Source: Candidatus Poribacteria bacterium (GTDB taxonomy: Bacteria; Poribacteria; WGA-4E; WGA-3G). From it: a stretch of DNA of 64,000 nt. Positions within the stretch are counted from its first letter, which is position 1. Each line of letters begins with the position of its first letter. The position numbers were made by a program, and so were the translations under genes. The notes under the pieces are model-generated. The model had not been told where the DNA came from. It saw only the letters and a list, made by a program, of their open reading frames with translations, and did no database searches. This document shows, one piece after another, positions 54,516 to 63,303 of this stretch. Where the stretch lies: assembly GCA_012267415.1 (NCBI GenBank), contig JAAXGN010000027.1, positions 26,828 to 90,827 of the forward strand, in the 5' to 3' direction.

Positions 54516-56420
54516 ATGAGTACACTGATTATTGCTGTTCTAAGTTTCATCGGTTTCATTGTTGCTTACAATACTTACGGTAAGTGGTTAGCAAGGAAGA
54601 TTTTCGGTTTAGATCCGGAAGCGAAGGTACCGAGTCAGGAACTGAAAGATGGCGTTGATTATGTTCCTACCAAAAAAGAGATAATCTTCGGTCATCATTT
54701 CACGAGCATTGCTGGAACGGGTCCTATTGTAGGTCCTGCGATTGCTGTTTTCTGGGGTTGGTTACCTGCCCTTCTCTGGGTAGTGCTGGGTTCTGTATTT
54801 ATCGGTGCTGTTCATGACTTCGGTGCTCTTGTCGTTTCACTTCGCAATCGGGGACAAAGTGTCGGTGAAGTTGCGGGTAGGATGATTGGTCCGCGTGCGA
54901 AATTCCTATTTTTGATCGTCCTCTTTATAGGACTGACGATTGTCCTCGCCATTTTTGGCTTAGTCATAGCATTAATTTTCTCAATCTATCCTGAATCCGT
55001 TCTATCTGTTTGGATTGAAATCCCCCTTGCTGTTGCCATCGGTGTTTGGATTTATCGTCGTAAGGGTAATATTCTTATTCCTTCCATCATTGCGCTTGGC
55101 ATAATGTATATTGCAATAGTTGTTGGTGCTTATGTCTTGCCGATAGACTTAAATAAATGGTTTGGAATTAAACTTTTCAGTTCTTCCTTTATGAACGTAG
55201 TGGTAATATGGACATTAGTGCTGTTCGTTTACTGTTTTATTGCATCCGTTCTTCCCGTATGGACTCTTCTACAACCTCGTGATTTTATTAACAGTCATCA
55301 ATTGGTTTTAGCACTTGCCTTATTGGTGCTTGGACTTGCTGTTGCAGGATTTACCGGAGAAGCAGACCTTTTCTCTTCTGCCCCAGCGATAGCGAAAGAT
55401 ATCCCACCTGATGCACCTCCGATTTGGCCCTTCCTTTTCATAACAATTGCTTGCGGTGCAGTGAGCGGTTTTCACTGTATGGTGAGTTCGGGTACTTCAA
55501 GTAAACAGGTGGCTTCGGAAGAAGATGCACAATACGTTGGATACGGTGCAATGCTTCTTGAAGGTGGACTTGCTGTTGTTGTGATTATTGCATGCTGTGC
55601 GGGGATAGGTATGGGTATTTTCACTCGCACACCAGACCTTGCAAGTGCAGGGGGTTATAGGTTCCAACCTATACTAATGGAAGGGAGTTCAGCAGCAGTA
55701 ACAAAGCACGACGCATGGCGAGACAGATATGCGACTATATCTACGAAGACTGACGAAGATGGAATTACATCTGTTGTTGGTGGTTGGGAAAGTCATACTT
55801 TGGGTAAGAAGGTCGGTGCGTTTGTTGAGGGTGGTGGTAATTTCCTTGCAGCACTCGGTATTCCGTTGAAAATAGGAATAGCAATTATGGCGGTGCTTGT
55901 GGCAAGTTTTGCTGCTACAACTTTGGATACTGCTACCAGATTACAACGTTATGTGATACATGAACTCGCGCAGACTGTTAACTTTAGACCTTTGATGAAC
56001 CGTTATACAGCGACTGCGTTTGCTCTTATCCTTGCTGCTGCTGTTGCCCTTCTCCAGGGTCCGCGCGGACCGGGTAGTGGTGGACTAACGCTTTGGCCCC
56101 TATTCGGTGCCACAAATCAACTGCTTGCTGGTTTAGCGTTTATGGTGATAGTCTTCTATCTTATACGTCGGAATAAACCTATCTGGTTTGCCTTCCTTCC
56201 GATGGTTGTTATGCTCCTTATGCCGGCTTGGGCAATGTTACACCAGATGTTTAATCCTGAGACTGGATGGCTATTTGAGGGTAAGTATCTGCTTTTTGTT
56301 TTCGGTTTAGTTGTTGAGGGATTGCAGTTTTGGATGATTGCTGAAGGTGTAATTGCATGGCGAAATGCTCGCGGGAATTATCCCGAACTCCCACCTTTAG
56401 AGACAATACCTGCTGATTAG
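54516..56420 (+). CDS. cstA: Carbon starvation protein CstA family transporter
   Basis: 634 residues with about 15 membrane segments. Family motifs are the N-terminal AYNTYGKWLARKIFGLDP, the FGHHFTSIAGTGPIVGPAIA signature, LGSVFIGAVHDFGALVVSLR, GRMIGPRAK, GFHCMVSSGTSSKQVASE, and the C-terminal TLDTATRLQRYVIHEL and LFGATNQLLAGLAF. Characterised relatives take up pyruvate or peptides under carbon limitation. It is shorter than E. coli CstA (about 700). Single gene; its regulator is not visible. Confidence 0.94.
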   Translation: MSTLIIAVLSFIGFIVAYNTYGKWLARKIFGLDPEAKVPSQELKDGVDYVPTKKEIIFGHHFTSIAGTGPIVGPAIAVFWGWLPALLWVVLGSVFIGAVHDFGALVVSLRNRGQSVGEVAGRMIGPRAKFLFLIVLFIGLTIVLAIFGLVIALIFSIYPESVLSVWIEIPLAVAIGVWIYRRKGNILIPSIIALGIMYIAIVVGAYVLPIDLNKWFGIKLFSSSFMNVVVIWTLVLFVYCFIASVLPVWTLLQPRDFINSHQLVLALALLVLGLAVAGFTGEADLFSSAPAIAKDIPPDAPPIWPFLFITIACGAVSGFHCMVSSGTSSKQVASEEDAQYVGYGAMLLEGGLAVVVIIACCAGIGMGIFTRTPDLASAGGYRFQPILMEGSSAAVTKHDAWRDRYATISTKTDEDGITSVVGGWESHTLGKKVGAFVEGGGNFLAALGIPLKIGIAIMAVLVASFAATTLDTATRLQRYVIHELAQTVNFRPLMNRYTATAFALILAAAVALLQGPRGPGSGGLTLWPLFGATNQLLAGLAFMVIVFYLIRRNKPIWFAFLPMVVMLLMPAWAMLHQMFNPETGWLFEGKYLLFVFGLVVEGLQFWMIAEGVIAWRNARGNYPELPPLETIPAD

Positions 56421-56544
56421 TGGTTTAAGATGTAAAATATGCTCTTAAAAGCAATACCTTCGAAAAAATAGATTTTCTGTTAAATTGTGTGTTGTAGCGC
56501 AATAAGCGTCAATTTCAGGAAATTAATCTGTTATTGGTGTTTTT

Positions 56545-56756
56545 TAGTCCCGTAGGGACGATATGTGTAGATTAAACACACAAGATAAACATATCGTCCC
56601 TACGGGACTAAAGAAATGGTTGTCAATCCTGTTCTATAAACATATCGTCCTACGGGACTATCTATACACTTGCCGCCCCGCTGGGGCTTGGTCTTTTGCT
56701 GTTCATACATTCTTATCTTGGTAATCTTGAAATCCTGTAAATCTTGGTTCAGACAA
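56545..56756. repeat. Repeat cluster in the 56421-56906 gap
   Basis: Three GTCCCTACGGGAC-family copies (56547 in reverse, 56589, 56646 with one base lost), a GCCGCCCCGCTGGGGC hairpin (about 56673), and an inverted GAACCAGGATTTTCAGGATT-family element (56711-56756). No gene. Confidence 0.8.
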
Positions 56757-56795
56757 GTAACCAATACTTTACATACCCCAATTCTTCAAAAATAT

Positions 56796-56824
56796 TTGTA
56801 AAGTACAGAATTGCAATGTATAAT
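56796..56824 (+). promoter_or_regulatory. Candidate promoter for the His-rich protein gene
   Basis: TTGTAA (56796-56801), 17-base spacer, TATAAT (56819-56824). AT-rich dyads around the -10 could hold a Zur-type operator, but I cannot identify a known box. Confidence 0.5.
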
Positions 56825-56906
56825 ATATCATGACTTGTAAGGCAGCGTGTTGAAACATGAGAAACTACTTATCAGGAGACTTTGTCAACACCACTAATTC
56901 AGTTTC

Positions 56907-57287
56907 ATGGAATTCGATAAACTAAGCACAAAATTCTTAATCCTATCAGTATTACTCTGTTATATAGTCCTATTATGTTCTGCGCCGTTGTTGCATCACC
57001 ATACTTGCTATGAACATGCACATGCACATGAACATAAACATTGTAATCATGAAAATGAACATAAACATTGTGATCAGGAAGATGAAGAGGAACAGAACTC
57101 TCATACTGATGGGAATTGTGCAGCTTGTGCTATTATCAACACCCAGTTCACATTCGAGTATCAATCTAACACCTTCTCATACAATAGACCTTGTGATGGT
57201 AAAATTCCAGTTTTTGAGATATGTTTCATTGATATAATACCTACCCGTAACATTCACAGTCGTGCTCCCCCCAATTACGTCAATTAG
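56907..57287 (+). CDS. Small exported His-rich protein, putative metal binder
   Basis: 126 residues. A signal-like helix (FLILSVLLCYIVLLCSAPLL) is followed by a cluster of about 15 His within 40 residues (HHHTCYEHAHAHEHKHC, HENEHKHCDQEDEEE) interspersed with Cys and acidic residues, and then CAAC. Such a composition binds Zn, Ni or Co. The C-terminal half has no recognised motif. It lies at the left edge of the zinc-uptake locus and may buffer metal in the periplasm. It shares the small-size, His-and-CxxC layout of DUF2946-type proteins, but I cannot confirm that. No clear ribosome site. Confidence 0.65.
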   Translation: MEFDKLSTKFLILSVLLCYIVLLCSAPLLHHHTCYEHAHAHEHKHCNHENEHKHCDQEDEEEQNSHTDGNCAACAIINTQFTFEYQSNTFSYNRPCDGKIPVFEICFIDIIPTRNIHSRAPPNYVN

Positions 57288-57664
57288 ATTATAAATTGTA
57301 AAGCAAATAGTTACTTGGACCTTTCTGTATCATAACCTGTCAGGTTGTGCAGAAACGTTACACAACCTAACAGGTTGTGCTACAACAGACGTAATCTGTT
57401 CGGTTCGCTAAACGCATAGATCAATGTGTTCAGGTAATTATAGAATCCCCTTATACATTTCAAAAATAAAGTTATAGAAATAGATGATTGACACTGTGTC
57501 ATGAGTCTCAGTCTACATGTTCTATTTTAGAGATTCGGCATCTGTTTCTTAGGTTATTGATATTTGTTTATAATTTTGTATGTCTTGCCAATTCTGTTAT
57601 GAAATTGGTATAAGACTGTGCTGTTGTATATTCATATCCACAGCGATTATATTAGGAGAATATA
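57288..57664. other. Gap without a gene; one AACCTGTCAGGTTGTGC repeat
   Basis: Contains opposed copies AACCTGTCAGGTTGTGC and CACAACCTAACAGGTTGTGC (57333-57384). The rest is AT-rich and may hold the promoter and metal-control sites of the 57665 operon. GGAG precedes ATG 57665 by six bases. Confidence 0.6.
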
Positions 57665-58291
57665 ATGTTCAATAGTTTTTATGCGCGCGACAATTCATTT
57701 AATGTATCTCAAATCATTTTAATCTTTATAGTAGCCATGCTACCATTTTTCGGTGGTTGTGGTGAAGATGACAACCCAATCGTTGATGACCATGACCATG
57801 ACCATGGGGATGCCCCCATTCACGCCGATGTCGACGGTTTCATTTTGGAAGTCGGAGAGGCGGAGGTTTATCGTCAGTTTCAAGGTACACATAGCGGAGG
57901 CCTCACGGTCAACGTTGGTGAAGAGATTGAGGTGCATGTCGTATTTCTTGATGACCACGAGGAGGAAGCCCACCTGCATGAAGTAGAAGCCGTGGACGAA
58001 CATGGACATGAGGAAGAATTCGGCTTGGGCTTGACAGGGTACGATTCCGATATTATTGAGATTCATCTGGATCACGATGAACACGACCACGGTGATGAAG
58101 AACACGGTGATGAAGAACACGGTGATGAAGAACACGGTGATGAAGAACACGGTGATGAAGAACACGGTGATGAGTTGCCGTTTGGACTTGAGGGATTGAA
58201 GGCAGGCACAACGGAAATCAAACTGCAACTGCTTCACGGGGATCATCCCGATTACACTGCGTTACTGGCGATACCGGTCACTGTTGAATAA
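57665..58291 (+). CDS. His/Asp/Glu-rich lipoprotein of the zinc locus
   Basis: 208 residues. The signal sequence ends in the lipobox LPFFGGCGED. Two metal-binding-like stretches follow: DDHDHDHGDAPIH near the N-terminus and a run of HGDEE pentads (58091-58170). Between them is a beta-rich segment (GFILEVGEAEVYRQ ... LTVNVGEEIEVHVVFLD) with HEEEAHLHEVEAVDEHGHEEE, and the protein ends with a segment of the type ELPFGLEGLKAGTTEIKLQLLHGDH, reminiscent of periplasmic metal-chaperone or cupredoxin-like folds. It lies ten bases before the TonB-dependent receptor and is very likely its partner in capturing zinc. It converts in-frame tandem DNA repeats into a flexible number of His sites. Confidence 0.78.
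   Translation: MFNSFYARDNSFNVSQIILIFIVAMLPFFGGCGEDDNPIVDDHDHDHGDAPIHADVDGFILEVGEAEVYRQFQGTHSGGLTVNVGEEIEVHVVFLDDHEEEAHLHEVEAVDEHGHEEEFGLGLTGYDSDIIEIHLDHDEHDHGDEEHGDEEHGDEEHGDEEHGDEEHGDELPFGLEGLKAGTTEIKLQLLHGDHPDYTALLAIPVTVE
58091..58174 (+). repeat. 15-base tandem repeat coding HGDEE
   Basis: Five full perfect copies of GGTGATGAAGAACAC plus a partial sixth. The perfect identity of the units suggests recent slippage, so copy number may vary. Confidence 0.92.
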
Positions 58292-58301
58292 GGGGGACCC
58301 C

Positions 58302-60569
58302 ATGTTAAGCACTTGTGCTTGTTCGGATAGGTCTTTTGCGGTAGGGATGTTTAGAAAGCGTCCCTACCTATTCCTATTAGTGTCTGGAATAATAGTGTGC
58401 CTATTTTGCTCTCTTAAGGATTCCCAAAGTGCTTCAAATACAACGTGCCCTCTGGAAGGAGAGGTTGTTGAAACACGGAGCAATAACCGACTTGAGGGGG
58501 TTACGGTCCGTATTAAGGGACTTGAGAAGCACGTCCGAACGGATTCCAACGGTCGGTTTAAGTTTGATACCGTACCGGAAGGACATCAGACGCTGGAGTG
58601 CATGAAAGTCGGTTATCAACGGTTTGAACAAGTAATTGATGTGAATGCCTCTTCTCCTTATCTCCAAATTGAACTGGAGACATTGGCGTTTCAACTGCAA
58701 ACCATCACAGTATTTGGTTCAAAGCGATCTCTTTCACAGTTTGAGGCAACAACCGACTTAGCATTGGACGAAGCAGAACTCCAAAGACGGTTAGGGATGA
58801 CCTTGGCGAACACGTTGGCAGATGAGACAGGTGTTTCACAAAGGATGATGGGTCGGGCGATTTCGCGTCCTGTCATTCGGGGATTGGGTGGTGACAGGCT
58901 GCTTATTCTTGAGAACGGCGAACGCACTGGTGACAAATCTGCGTCCAGTGCCGACCATGCCGTATCCATTGATCCGACGACTGCCGAGGGTGTTGAAATT
59001 ACGCGTGGTCCCGCTTCGCTCATTTACGGTTCAAGTACGTTGGGCGGTGTTATTAACGTCAAAAGCAATCACATACCGCAAATTCTACCGAGACAGCTTG
59101 ACATGCATCTAACGTTCCAAGGTGAATCTGTAAACTCAGGTTTGACCGGAACAACAGGTTTTACGTTCCCAGTTGGTGATTTTGCGGGTAATGTAGAATG
59201 GAATCGGCGTCTTGCATCTGACATACAGACGCCGATAGGTGTACTCAAAAACACCTCCCTTTCAAATGTTAATTTTTCAGGTGGTGCTTCGCTGATTAAG
59301 CCGTGGGGTTTCATCGGTGCATCTGGCAGCAGTTATCGCTCAGATTACGGTGTTCCTGGTTCACCAGAGGGACATATTAGCGGGGTTAACATAGAACTTG
59401 ACAAGCAACGTTATGAAGGTCAGATGGAGTACCGCTTCAATACAGCGATATTGGAAAAGGTAAAACTCCAGACTGCCTATACGCGTTATCAGCATCAAGA
59501 GTACGAGTCCAACGGAAGACTTGGTGTTGAATTCGGTTTGTTAACCTACAACGTCTCAGTGATGGCGCATCTCTTCGAAAACGCGATTGCAGGTGTTTCG
59601 TGGGAATACCGAGACCATGCCACAGACGGATTTTACTGGACCCCGCACACCCGTGAATTGGCGTTGGCAGGATTTTATCTAAACCAGCTCAACTTTGACA
59701 AACTCACCTTACAGGGGGCAATCCGCTACGATCTTAGGCGTTCGGAACCGTTTAGGCCTGGGGCAGTTGTCCGAGCAGGAACCGTCCAACGTCGCGATTT
59801 CAACGGTTTCTCTGGTGCTACATCTGGAATTTACCATTGGACAGATAAGCTGAGTACTGGGGTAACCCTGATGAAGACGTTTCGCGCCCCGGGTATTGAG
59901 GAACTTTTCAGCGATGGCCCCCACTTGGCAGTCTATTCCTACGAAATCGGTAATGCAGAACTGGGACCCGAAAACGGATACGGCACTGAATTCTTTCTCA
60001 AATACGTAGAAGACAGATTTAGACTCAATCTTGCTCTTTTCAGGAATCAGATACAGAACTATCTCGTTCCAACGAACAGCGGTGAGAAAGAGTGGGGTAG
60101 CGGCGCAGCAGGATGGTTGTGGATTTATCAATACATGGGACACGACGTTGTGATGGATGGGGCTGAAATCCAAATAGGGGGTGAGGTACTGCCGCAGGTC
60201 CATCTTCAGCTCAATATGAGTTACGTCAACGGAACGATTCAAGCCAATGGACGACCGTTGGAGCGTGTCCCACCCCTCAACGGTAAATTCGTCATCAGTT
60301 ACACGCCTTCCCCGTGGCATCTGTATGTTGCGTCCCGTTTCGCAGGTAGTCAGACCCGTCTCGGTGAATTTGAGGAACCGACAGACGGTTATCTCGTCTA
60401 TGATATCGGAACTTATTTCAATTTTTCGCGGTGGCAACTTGAGAACATGGTCGTTTTTGAAATTGAAAACCTTTTTGATATAACGTATCGTGAACATCTG
60501 TCCCGCATCAAATCGGCAATGCCGGAGCCGGGACGGAATGTAAAACTTTTGTATAAACTTAATTTTTAA
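58302..60569 (+). CDS. TonB-dependent outer-membrane receptor, probable zinc receptor (ZnuD-like)
   Basis: 755 residues. After a signal sequence comes a carboxypeptidase-regulatory-like beta-sandwich (CPLEGEVVETRSNNRLEGVT to YLQIELETL). The plug domain has ADETGVSQRMMGR, RPVIRGLGGDRLLILENGER, DHAVSIDPTTAEGVEITRGP and LIYGSSTLGGVIN. A 22-strand barrel of about 500 residues follows and ends in LLYKLNF, with a terminal Phe. The HAVSIDP form of the plug and the neighbouring ZnuA-like and COG0523 genes point to zinc. It needs TonB, for which a gene lies at 3184. ATG 58302 with AAGGGGG upstream is preferred over TTG 58284. Confidence 0.9.
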   Translation: MLSTCACSDRSFAVGMFRKRPYLFLLVSGIIVCLFCSLKDSQSASNTTCPLEGEVVETRSNNRLEGVTVRIKGLEKHVRTDSNGRFKFDTVPEGHQTLECMKVGYQRFEQVIDVNASSPYLQIELETLAFQLQTITVFGSKRSLSQFEATTDLALDEAELQRRLGMTLANTLADETGVSQRMMGRAISRPVIRGLGGDRLLILENGERTGDKSASSADHAVSIDPTTAEGVEITRGPASLIYGSSTLGGVINVKSNHIPQILPRQLDMHLTFQGESVNSGLTGTTGFTFPVGDFAGNVEWNRRLASDIQTPIGVLKNTSLSNVNFSGGASLIKPWGFIGASGSSYRSDYGVPGSPEGHISGVNIELDKQRYEGQMEYRFNTAILEKVKLQTAYTRYQHQEYESNGRLGVEFGLLTYNVSVMAHLFENAIAGVSWEYRDHATDGFYWTPHTRELALAGFYLNQLNFDKLTLQGAIRYDLRRSEPFRPGAVVRAGTVQRRDFNGFSGATSGIYHWTDKLSTGVTLMKTFRAPGIEELFSDGPHLAVYSYEIGNAELGPENGYGTEFFLKYVEDRFRLNLALFRNQIQNYLVPTNSGEKEWGSGAAGWLWIYQYMGHDVVMDGAEIQIGGEVLPQVHLQLNMSYVNGTIQANGRPLERVPPLNGKFVISYTPSPWHLYVASRFAGSQTRLGEFEEPTDGYLVYDIGTYFNFSRWQLENMVVFEIENLFDITYREHLSRIKSAMPEPGRNVKLLYKLNF

Positions 60570-60577
60570 AAACTGTA

Positions 60578-60614
60578 GGACGCGGGCGATAATGTCTATT
60601 ATATCGCCCCGTCC
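60578..60614. repeat. Strong hairpin between receptor and znuA-like gene
   Basis: GGACG-C-GGGCGATA pairs with TATCGCCC-CGTCC (13 pairs, one bulged C), loop about ten bases, no T-run. It may stabilise or separate the two mRNA parts, or be a metal-response site. Confidence 0.7.
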
Positions 60615-60634
60615 TTAATCTACTAAGGAGAAAA

Positions 60635-60700
60635 ATGAAAAGATATTTTAAACCATGCAGGAGAGAATTATGCAGAGAATATACATTGCAGTATGTTTAA
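60635..60700 (+). CDS. Short ORF overlapping the start of the ZnuA-like gene
   Basis: 21 codons (MKRYFKPCRRELC...) with the best ribosome site of the area (AAGGAG, four bases upstream). It ends inside the znuA-like gene, in another frame. It may be a translated leader that couples to ATG 60670, or chance. Confidence 0.35.
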   Translation: MKRYFKPCRRELCREYTLQYV

Positions 60701-61611
60701 TAGGTATATTGCTATGGTCTGGTTGTGATCCGAAGGAACAACCAGATGCTGCCACAGGCGATAAACTTCGCGTTGTTACCACGATCGGTATGATTACTGA
60801 TATTGTTAAAAATGTTGGCGGTACACAGGTTGAGGTGTCCGGGATAGTGGAACCTGGCGTAGATCCACACTTTTACAACCCGACGCCTAAGGATGTTCAA
60901 AGGTTTGGTTCAGCACACATCATCTTTTATAACGGGCTGCATCTTGAAGCAAAAATGGCGGATGTCCTTGGGAAAATGTCGGGGGATAAGCTGACGGTTG
61001 CTGTTACGGACGGTGTAGATAGGAGTCTGCTGCTAACACCGCAAGAATACGAGGGACTCTACGATCCACACTTATGGTTTGACGTGAAACTTTGGATGCA
61101 AGTGGTCGGCAAGGTGCGCGATGTCCTGAGTGAATTCGATGTTGATAATGCTGTCCAGTACCGTAGCAACGCTGAAAGTTACCTCGCGAAACTCATGGAA
61201 CTTGATGAATACGTAAAGTCGCAAGTGGAACGCGTGCGATCTCAGCAACGTGTCCTTGTGACAGCGCACGACTGTTTTAACTACTTTGGAAAGGCATACG
61301 GGTTTGAGGTACGTGGATTACAAGGTATTAGCACCGCGTCAGAAATCGGTATCGCTGATATACAGGAATTGTCAACGTTTATTGTGGAGCGGCGTATCTC
61401 TGCTATTTTTGTAGAGTCATCTGTCTCTTCACAGAGTCTTGAAGCGGTAAAATCCGCTGTCAAGTCAAAAGGATTTGATGTGAAGATTGGTGGGGTGCTC
61501 TTCACAGATGCTATGGGAAGCGAAGGAACACCTGAAGGCACCTACATAGGGATGATCCGACATAATATTGATACGATTGTACATGCTTTGATTGGGGAAT
61601 CGGAGTTATAA
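60670..61611 (+). CDS. znuA: Zinc ABC transporter substrate-binding lipoprotein (ZnuA-like)
   Basis: 313 residues of the cluster A-I metal-binding family. The lipobox LLWSGC indicates lipid anchoring. The metal ligands are visible in EPGVDPHFYNPTPKDVQR (first His), YDPHLWFDVKLWMQV (second His) and TAHDCFNYFGKAYG (third His), with the acidic ligand expected in the C-terminal lobe (VLFTDAMG). The His-rich loop of many zinc proteins is missing; the His-rich lipoprotein at 57665 could take over that role. Manganese is an alternative metal. ATG 60670 follows AGGAG; the in-frame ATG 60655 precedes it. The ABC permease and ATPase genes are not in the window and may follow beyond 64000. Confidence 0.9.
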   Translation: MQRIYIAVCLIGILLWSGCDPKEQPDAATGDKLRVVTTIGMITDIVKNVGGTQVEVSGIVEPGVDPHFYNPTPKDVQRFGSAHIIFYNGLHLEAKMADVLGKMSGDKLTVAVTDGVDRSLLLTPQEYEGLYDPHLWFDVKLWMQVVGKVRDVLSEFDVDNAVQYRSNAESYLAKLMELDEYVKSQVERVRSQQRVLVTAHDCFNYFGKAYGFEVRGLQGISTASEIGIADIQELSTFIVERRISAIFVESSVSSQSLEAVKSAVKSKGFDVKIGGVLFTDAMGSEGTPEGTYIGMIRHNIDTIVHALIGESEL

Positions 61612-61670
61612 ACCGTTTCTACAAGAGCTTCAAGGATTCTTACCTGTTATACAATGGAGGCTATAAAACA

Positions 61671-61931
61671 GTGCAGAATTTTTTCAATTCACAACTAAAG
61701 AGTGACCCACGGCAGCTTGTCCAAGTCAAATCGTGGGTCTCACAAGTTTTTGATCTATCAGATGATATCTCCGTAATGATTACTCAGTTGCAATGCACCG
61801 AGGAAGGCTGCCCGCCTATTGAAACGGTCATTGTAATCATGGAGACACCGGGAAAGCCCCAGCAATACAAGATTCACAAACCGCTGGCGGAGGTGAATCA
61901 AAAGGACATAGTTAACTTGACCGCTAATTAA
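61671..61931 (+). CDS. Small conserved protein associated with COG0523 GTPases
   Basis: 86 residues without signal or membrane segment. The central [20 protein letters not shown] (C-x-x-x-x-C-P-P-x-E-T) resembles small proteins encoded beside zinc-homeostasis GTPases in other bacteria (from memory of actinobacterial loci). The two cysteines could bind metal, and the protein may be a client or partner of the GTPase 19 bases downstream. GTG start with GGAGG ten bases upstream. Confidence 0.75.
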   Translation: MQNFFNSQLKSDPRQLVQVKSWVSQVFDLSDDISVMITQLQCTEEGCPPIETVIVIMETPGKPQQYKIHKPLAEVNQKDIVNLTAN

Positions 61932-61950
61932 ATTCAATAAGGAGAGAAAG

Positions 61951-63303
61951 ATGAACACAGCTATGCTAAACACTCAAGTCCCCGTCACCGTGTTAACGGG
62001 TTTTTTGGGGTCTGGTAAAACCACGCTTCTCAACCGCATTCTCACCGAAAACCATGGCAAACGTATCGCTGTGATTGAAAACGAGTTTGGCGAGATCGGT
62101 GTCGATAATGATTTGGTCATTGGTGCGGAAGAAGAGATATTCGAGATGAACAATGGTTGCATCTGTTGTACGGTGCGCGGTGATCTCATCCGTATTTTGG
62201 GGAATCTGATGAAGCGTCGTGATAAGTTCGACTACATCATGGTAGAAACCACAGGTCTTGCGGACCCCGGGCCAGTTGCTCAAACGTTCTTCATGGACAC
62301 CGAAATGCAGGAGAAACTGCAACTGGATTCTGTCACGACGTTGGTTGATGCCAAACACATCTGGCAGCACATTGATGACAGCGATGAGGCGCGTGAACAG
62401 ATTGCCTTTGCCGATGTCATTTTGTTGAACAAGATTGACCTTGTGCCCGAGGAAGAGTTAAATCAACTGGAAAACAGAATTCGCAGCATGAACGCTGCAG
62501 CGAAGATTTATCGAACGAAAAACGCCGTGGTTGAAATGGACAAGATTCTCAATGTCGGCGGATTCGATCTGGATCGGGCACTGGAGGTTGATCCCCAGTT
62601 TATGGAACCTGAGTATCCTTTTGAATGGGCTGGTATCTATAACCTTTCGACAGGCACGCATGAACTGGTTCTTCAAGAAGGTCCTGACCCGACGATGAAC
62701 GTCGCGTTGGTACCGGTAAATGCGTCGACCGATGAAGCTTTGGAGGATGCTGTTGAGCCAGTCGTTATGGTTTTCTCTGATGATGCGCATGATCTTTCGG
62801 CAGGTGGTACCCTTCGACCGAGTGGACAACTGATTGCGTTGAATCTCACAGCGGACGAATTACGTTTTGCCGTGCAGATCGACCGTCCCGGTGCTTACGC
62901 GCTGTTTACCGAGCATCATCCCGACGAATTTCAAGCACAGTTCTTTGGCGGCGGCACGCTTGTCAAACCTGTTGTTGAACGCGAATTTAAGCCAGATCAC
63001 GAACATGATGACGAAGTCACATCGGTCGGCATCACAACCCCCGGTGACCTCGCCCCTGACCGGTTGAACAATTGGATTGGTGATCTACTTCGGACAAAAG
63101 GTGTTGACATCTTCCGCATGAAAGGTATTCTGAGTATCAAGGGTGAGTCGGACCGATTCGTCTTTCAAGGTGTTCATATGCTCTTTGATGGTCGTCCTGA
63201 CCGTCCGTGGGGTGCTGAACCGCGCTACAATAGTCTCATCTTCATCGGACGTAACCTCGACCGGGTAGAATTGACTGAGGGGTTTGAAGCATGTCTCGCT
63301 TGA
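61951..63303 (+). CDS. COG0523 (CobW/ZNG1-like) metallochaperone GTPase
   Basis: 450 residues. The Walker A motif [15 protein letters not shown] is followed by the metal-binding [11 protein letters not shown] and [14 protein letters not shown] (the C-x-C-C signature). Next come [17 protein letters not shown] (Walker B region) and LLNKIDLV (NKxD). The C-terminal CobW_C domain ends near [18 protein letters not shown], preceded by a short His/Asp patch ([10 protein letters not shown]). GTPases of this group deliver zinc or other metals to target proteins under scarcity. GGAGAG lies six bases before the ATG. The 3' end overlaps the WD40 gene by 13 bases, so the two are co-translated. Confidence 0.93.
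   Translation: MNTAMLNTQVPVTVLTGFLGSGKTTLLNRILTENHGKRIAVIENEFGEIGVDNDLVIGAEEEIFEMNNGCICCTVRGDLIRILGNLMKRRDKFDYIMVETTGLADPGPVAQTFFMDTEMQEKLQLDSVTTLVDAKHIWQHIDDSDEAREQIAFADVILLNKIDLVPEEELNQLENRIRSMNAAAKIYRTKNAVVEMDKILNVGGFDLDRALEVDPQFMEPEYPFEWAGIYNLSTGTHELVLQEGPDPTMNVALVPVNASTDEALEDAVEPVVMVFSDDAHDLSAGGTLRPSGQLIALNLTADELRFAVQIDRPGAYALFTEHHPDEFQAQFFGGGTLVKPVVEREFKPDHEHDDEVTSVGITTPGDLAPDRLNNWIGDLLRTKGVDIFRMKGILSIKGESDRFVFQGVHMLFDGRPDRPWGAEPRYNSLIFIGRNLDRVELTEGFEACLA

Noticed and set aside
57740..58246. Minus-strand ORF rich in FFITV repeats
   Set aside because: It is the complement of the HGDEE tandem repeat; the plus strand has a signal peptide, a ribosome site and a sensible protein.
59709..60497. 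Long minus-strand ORF (262 codons) inside the TonB receptor
   Set aside because: It lies fully antisense to well-conserved barrel coding sequence and has no recognisable domain.
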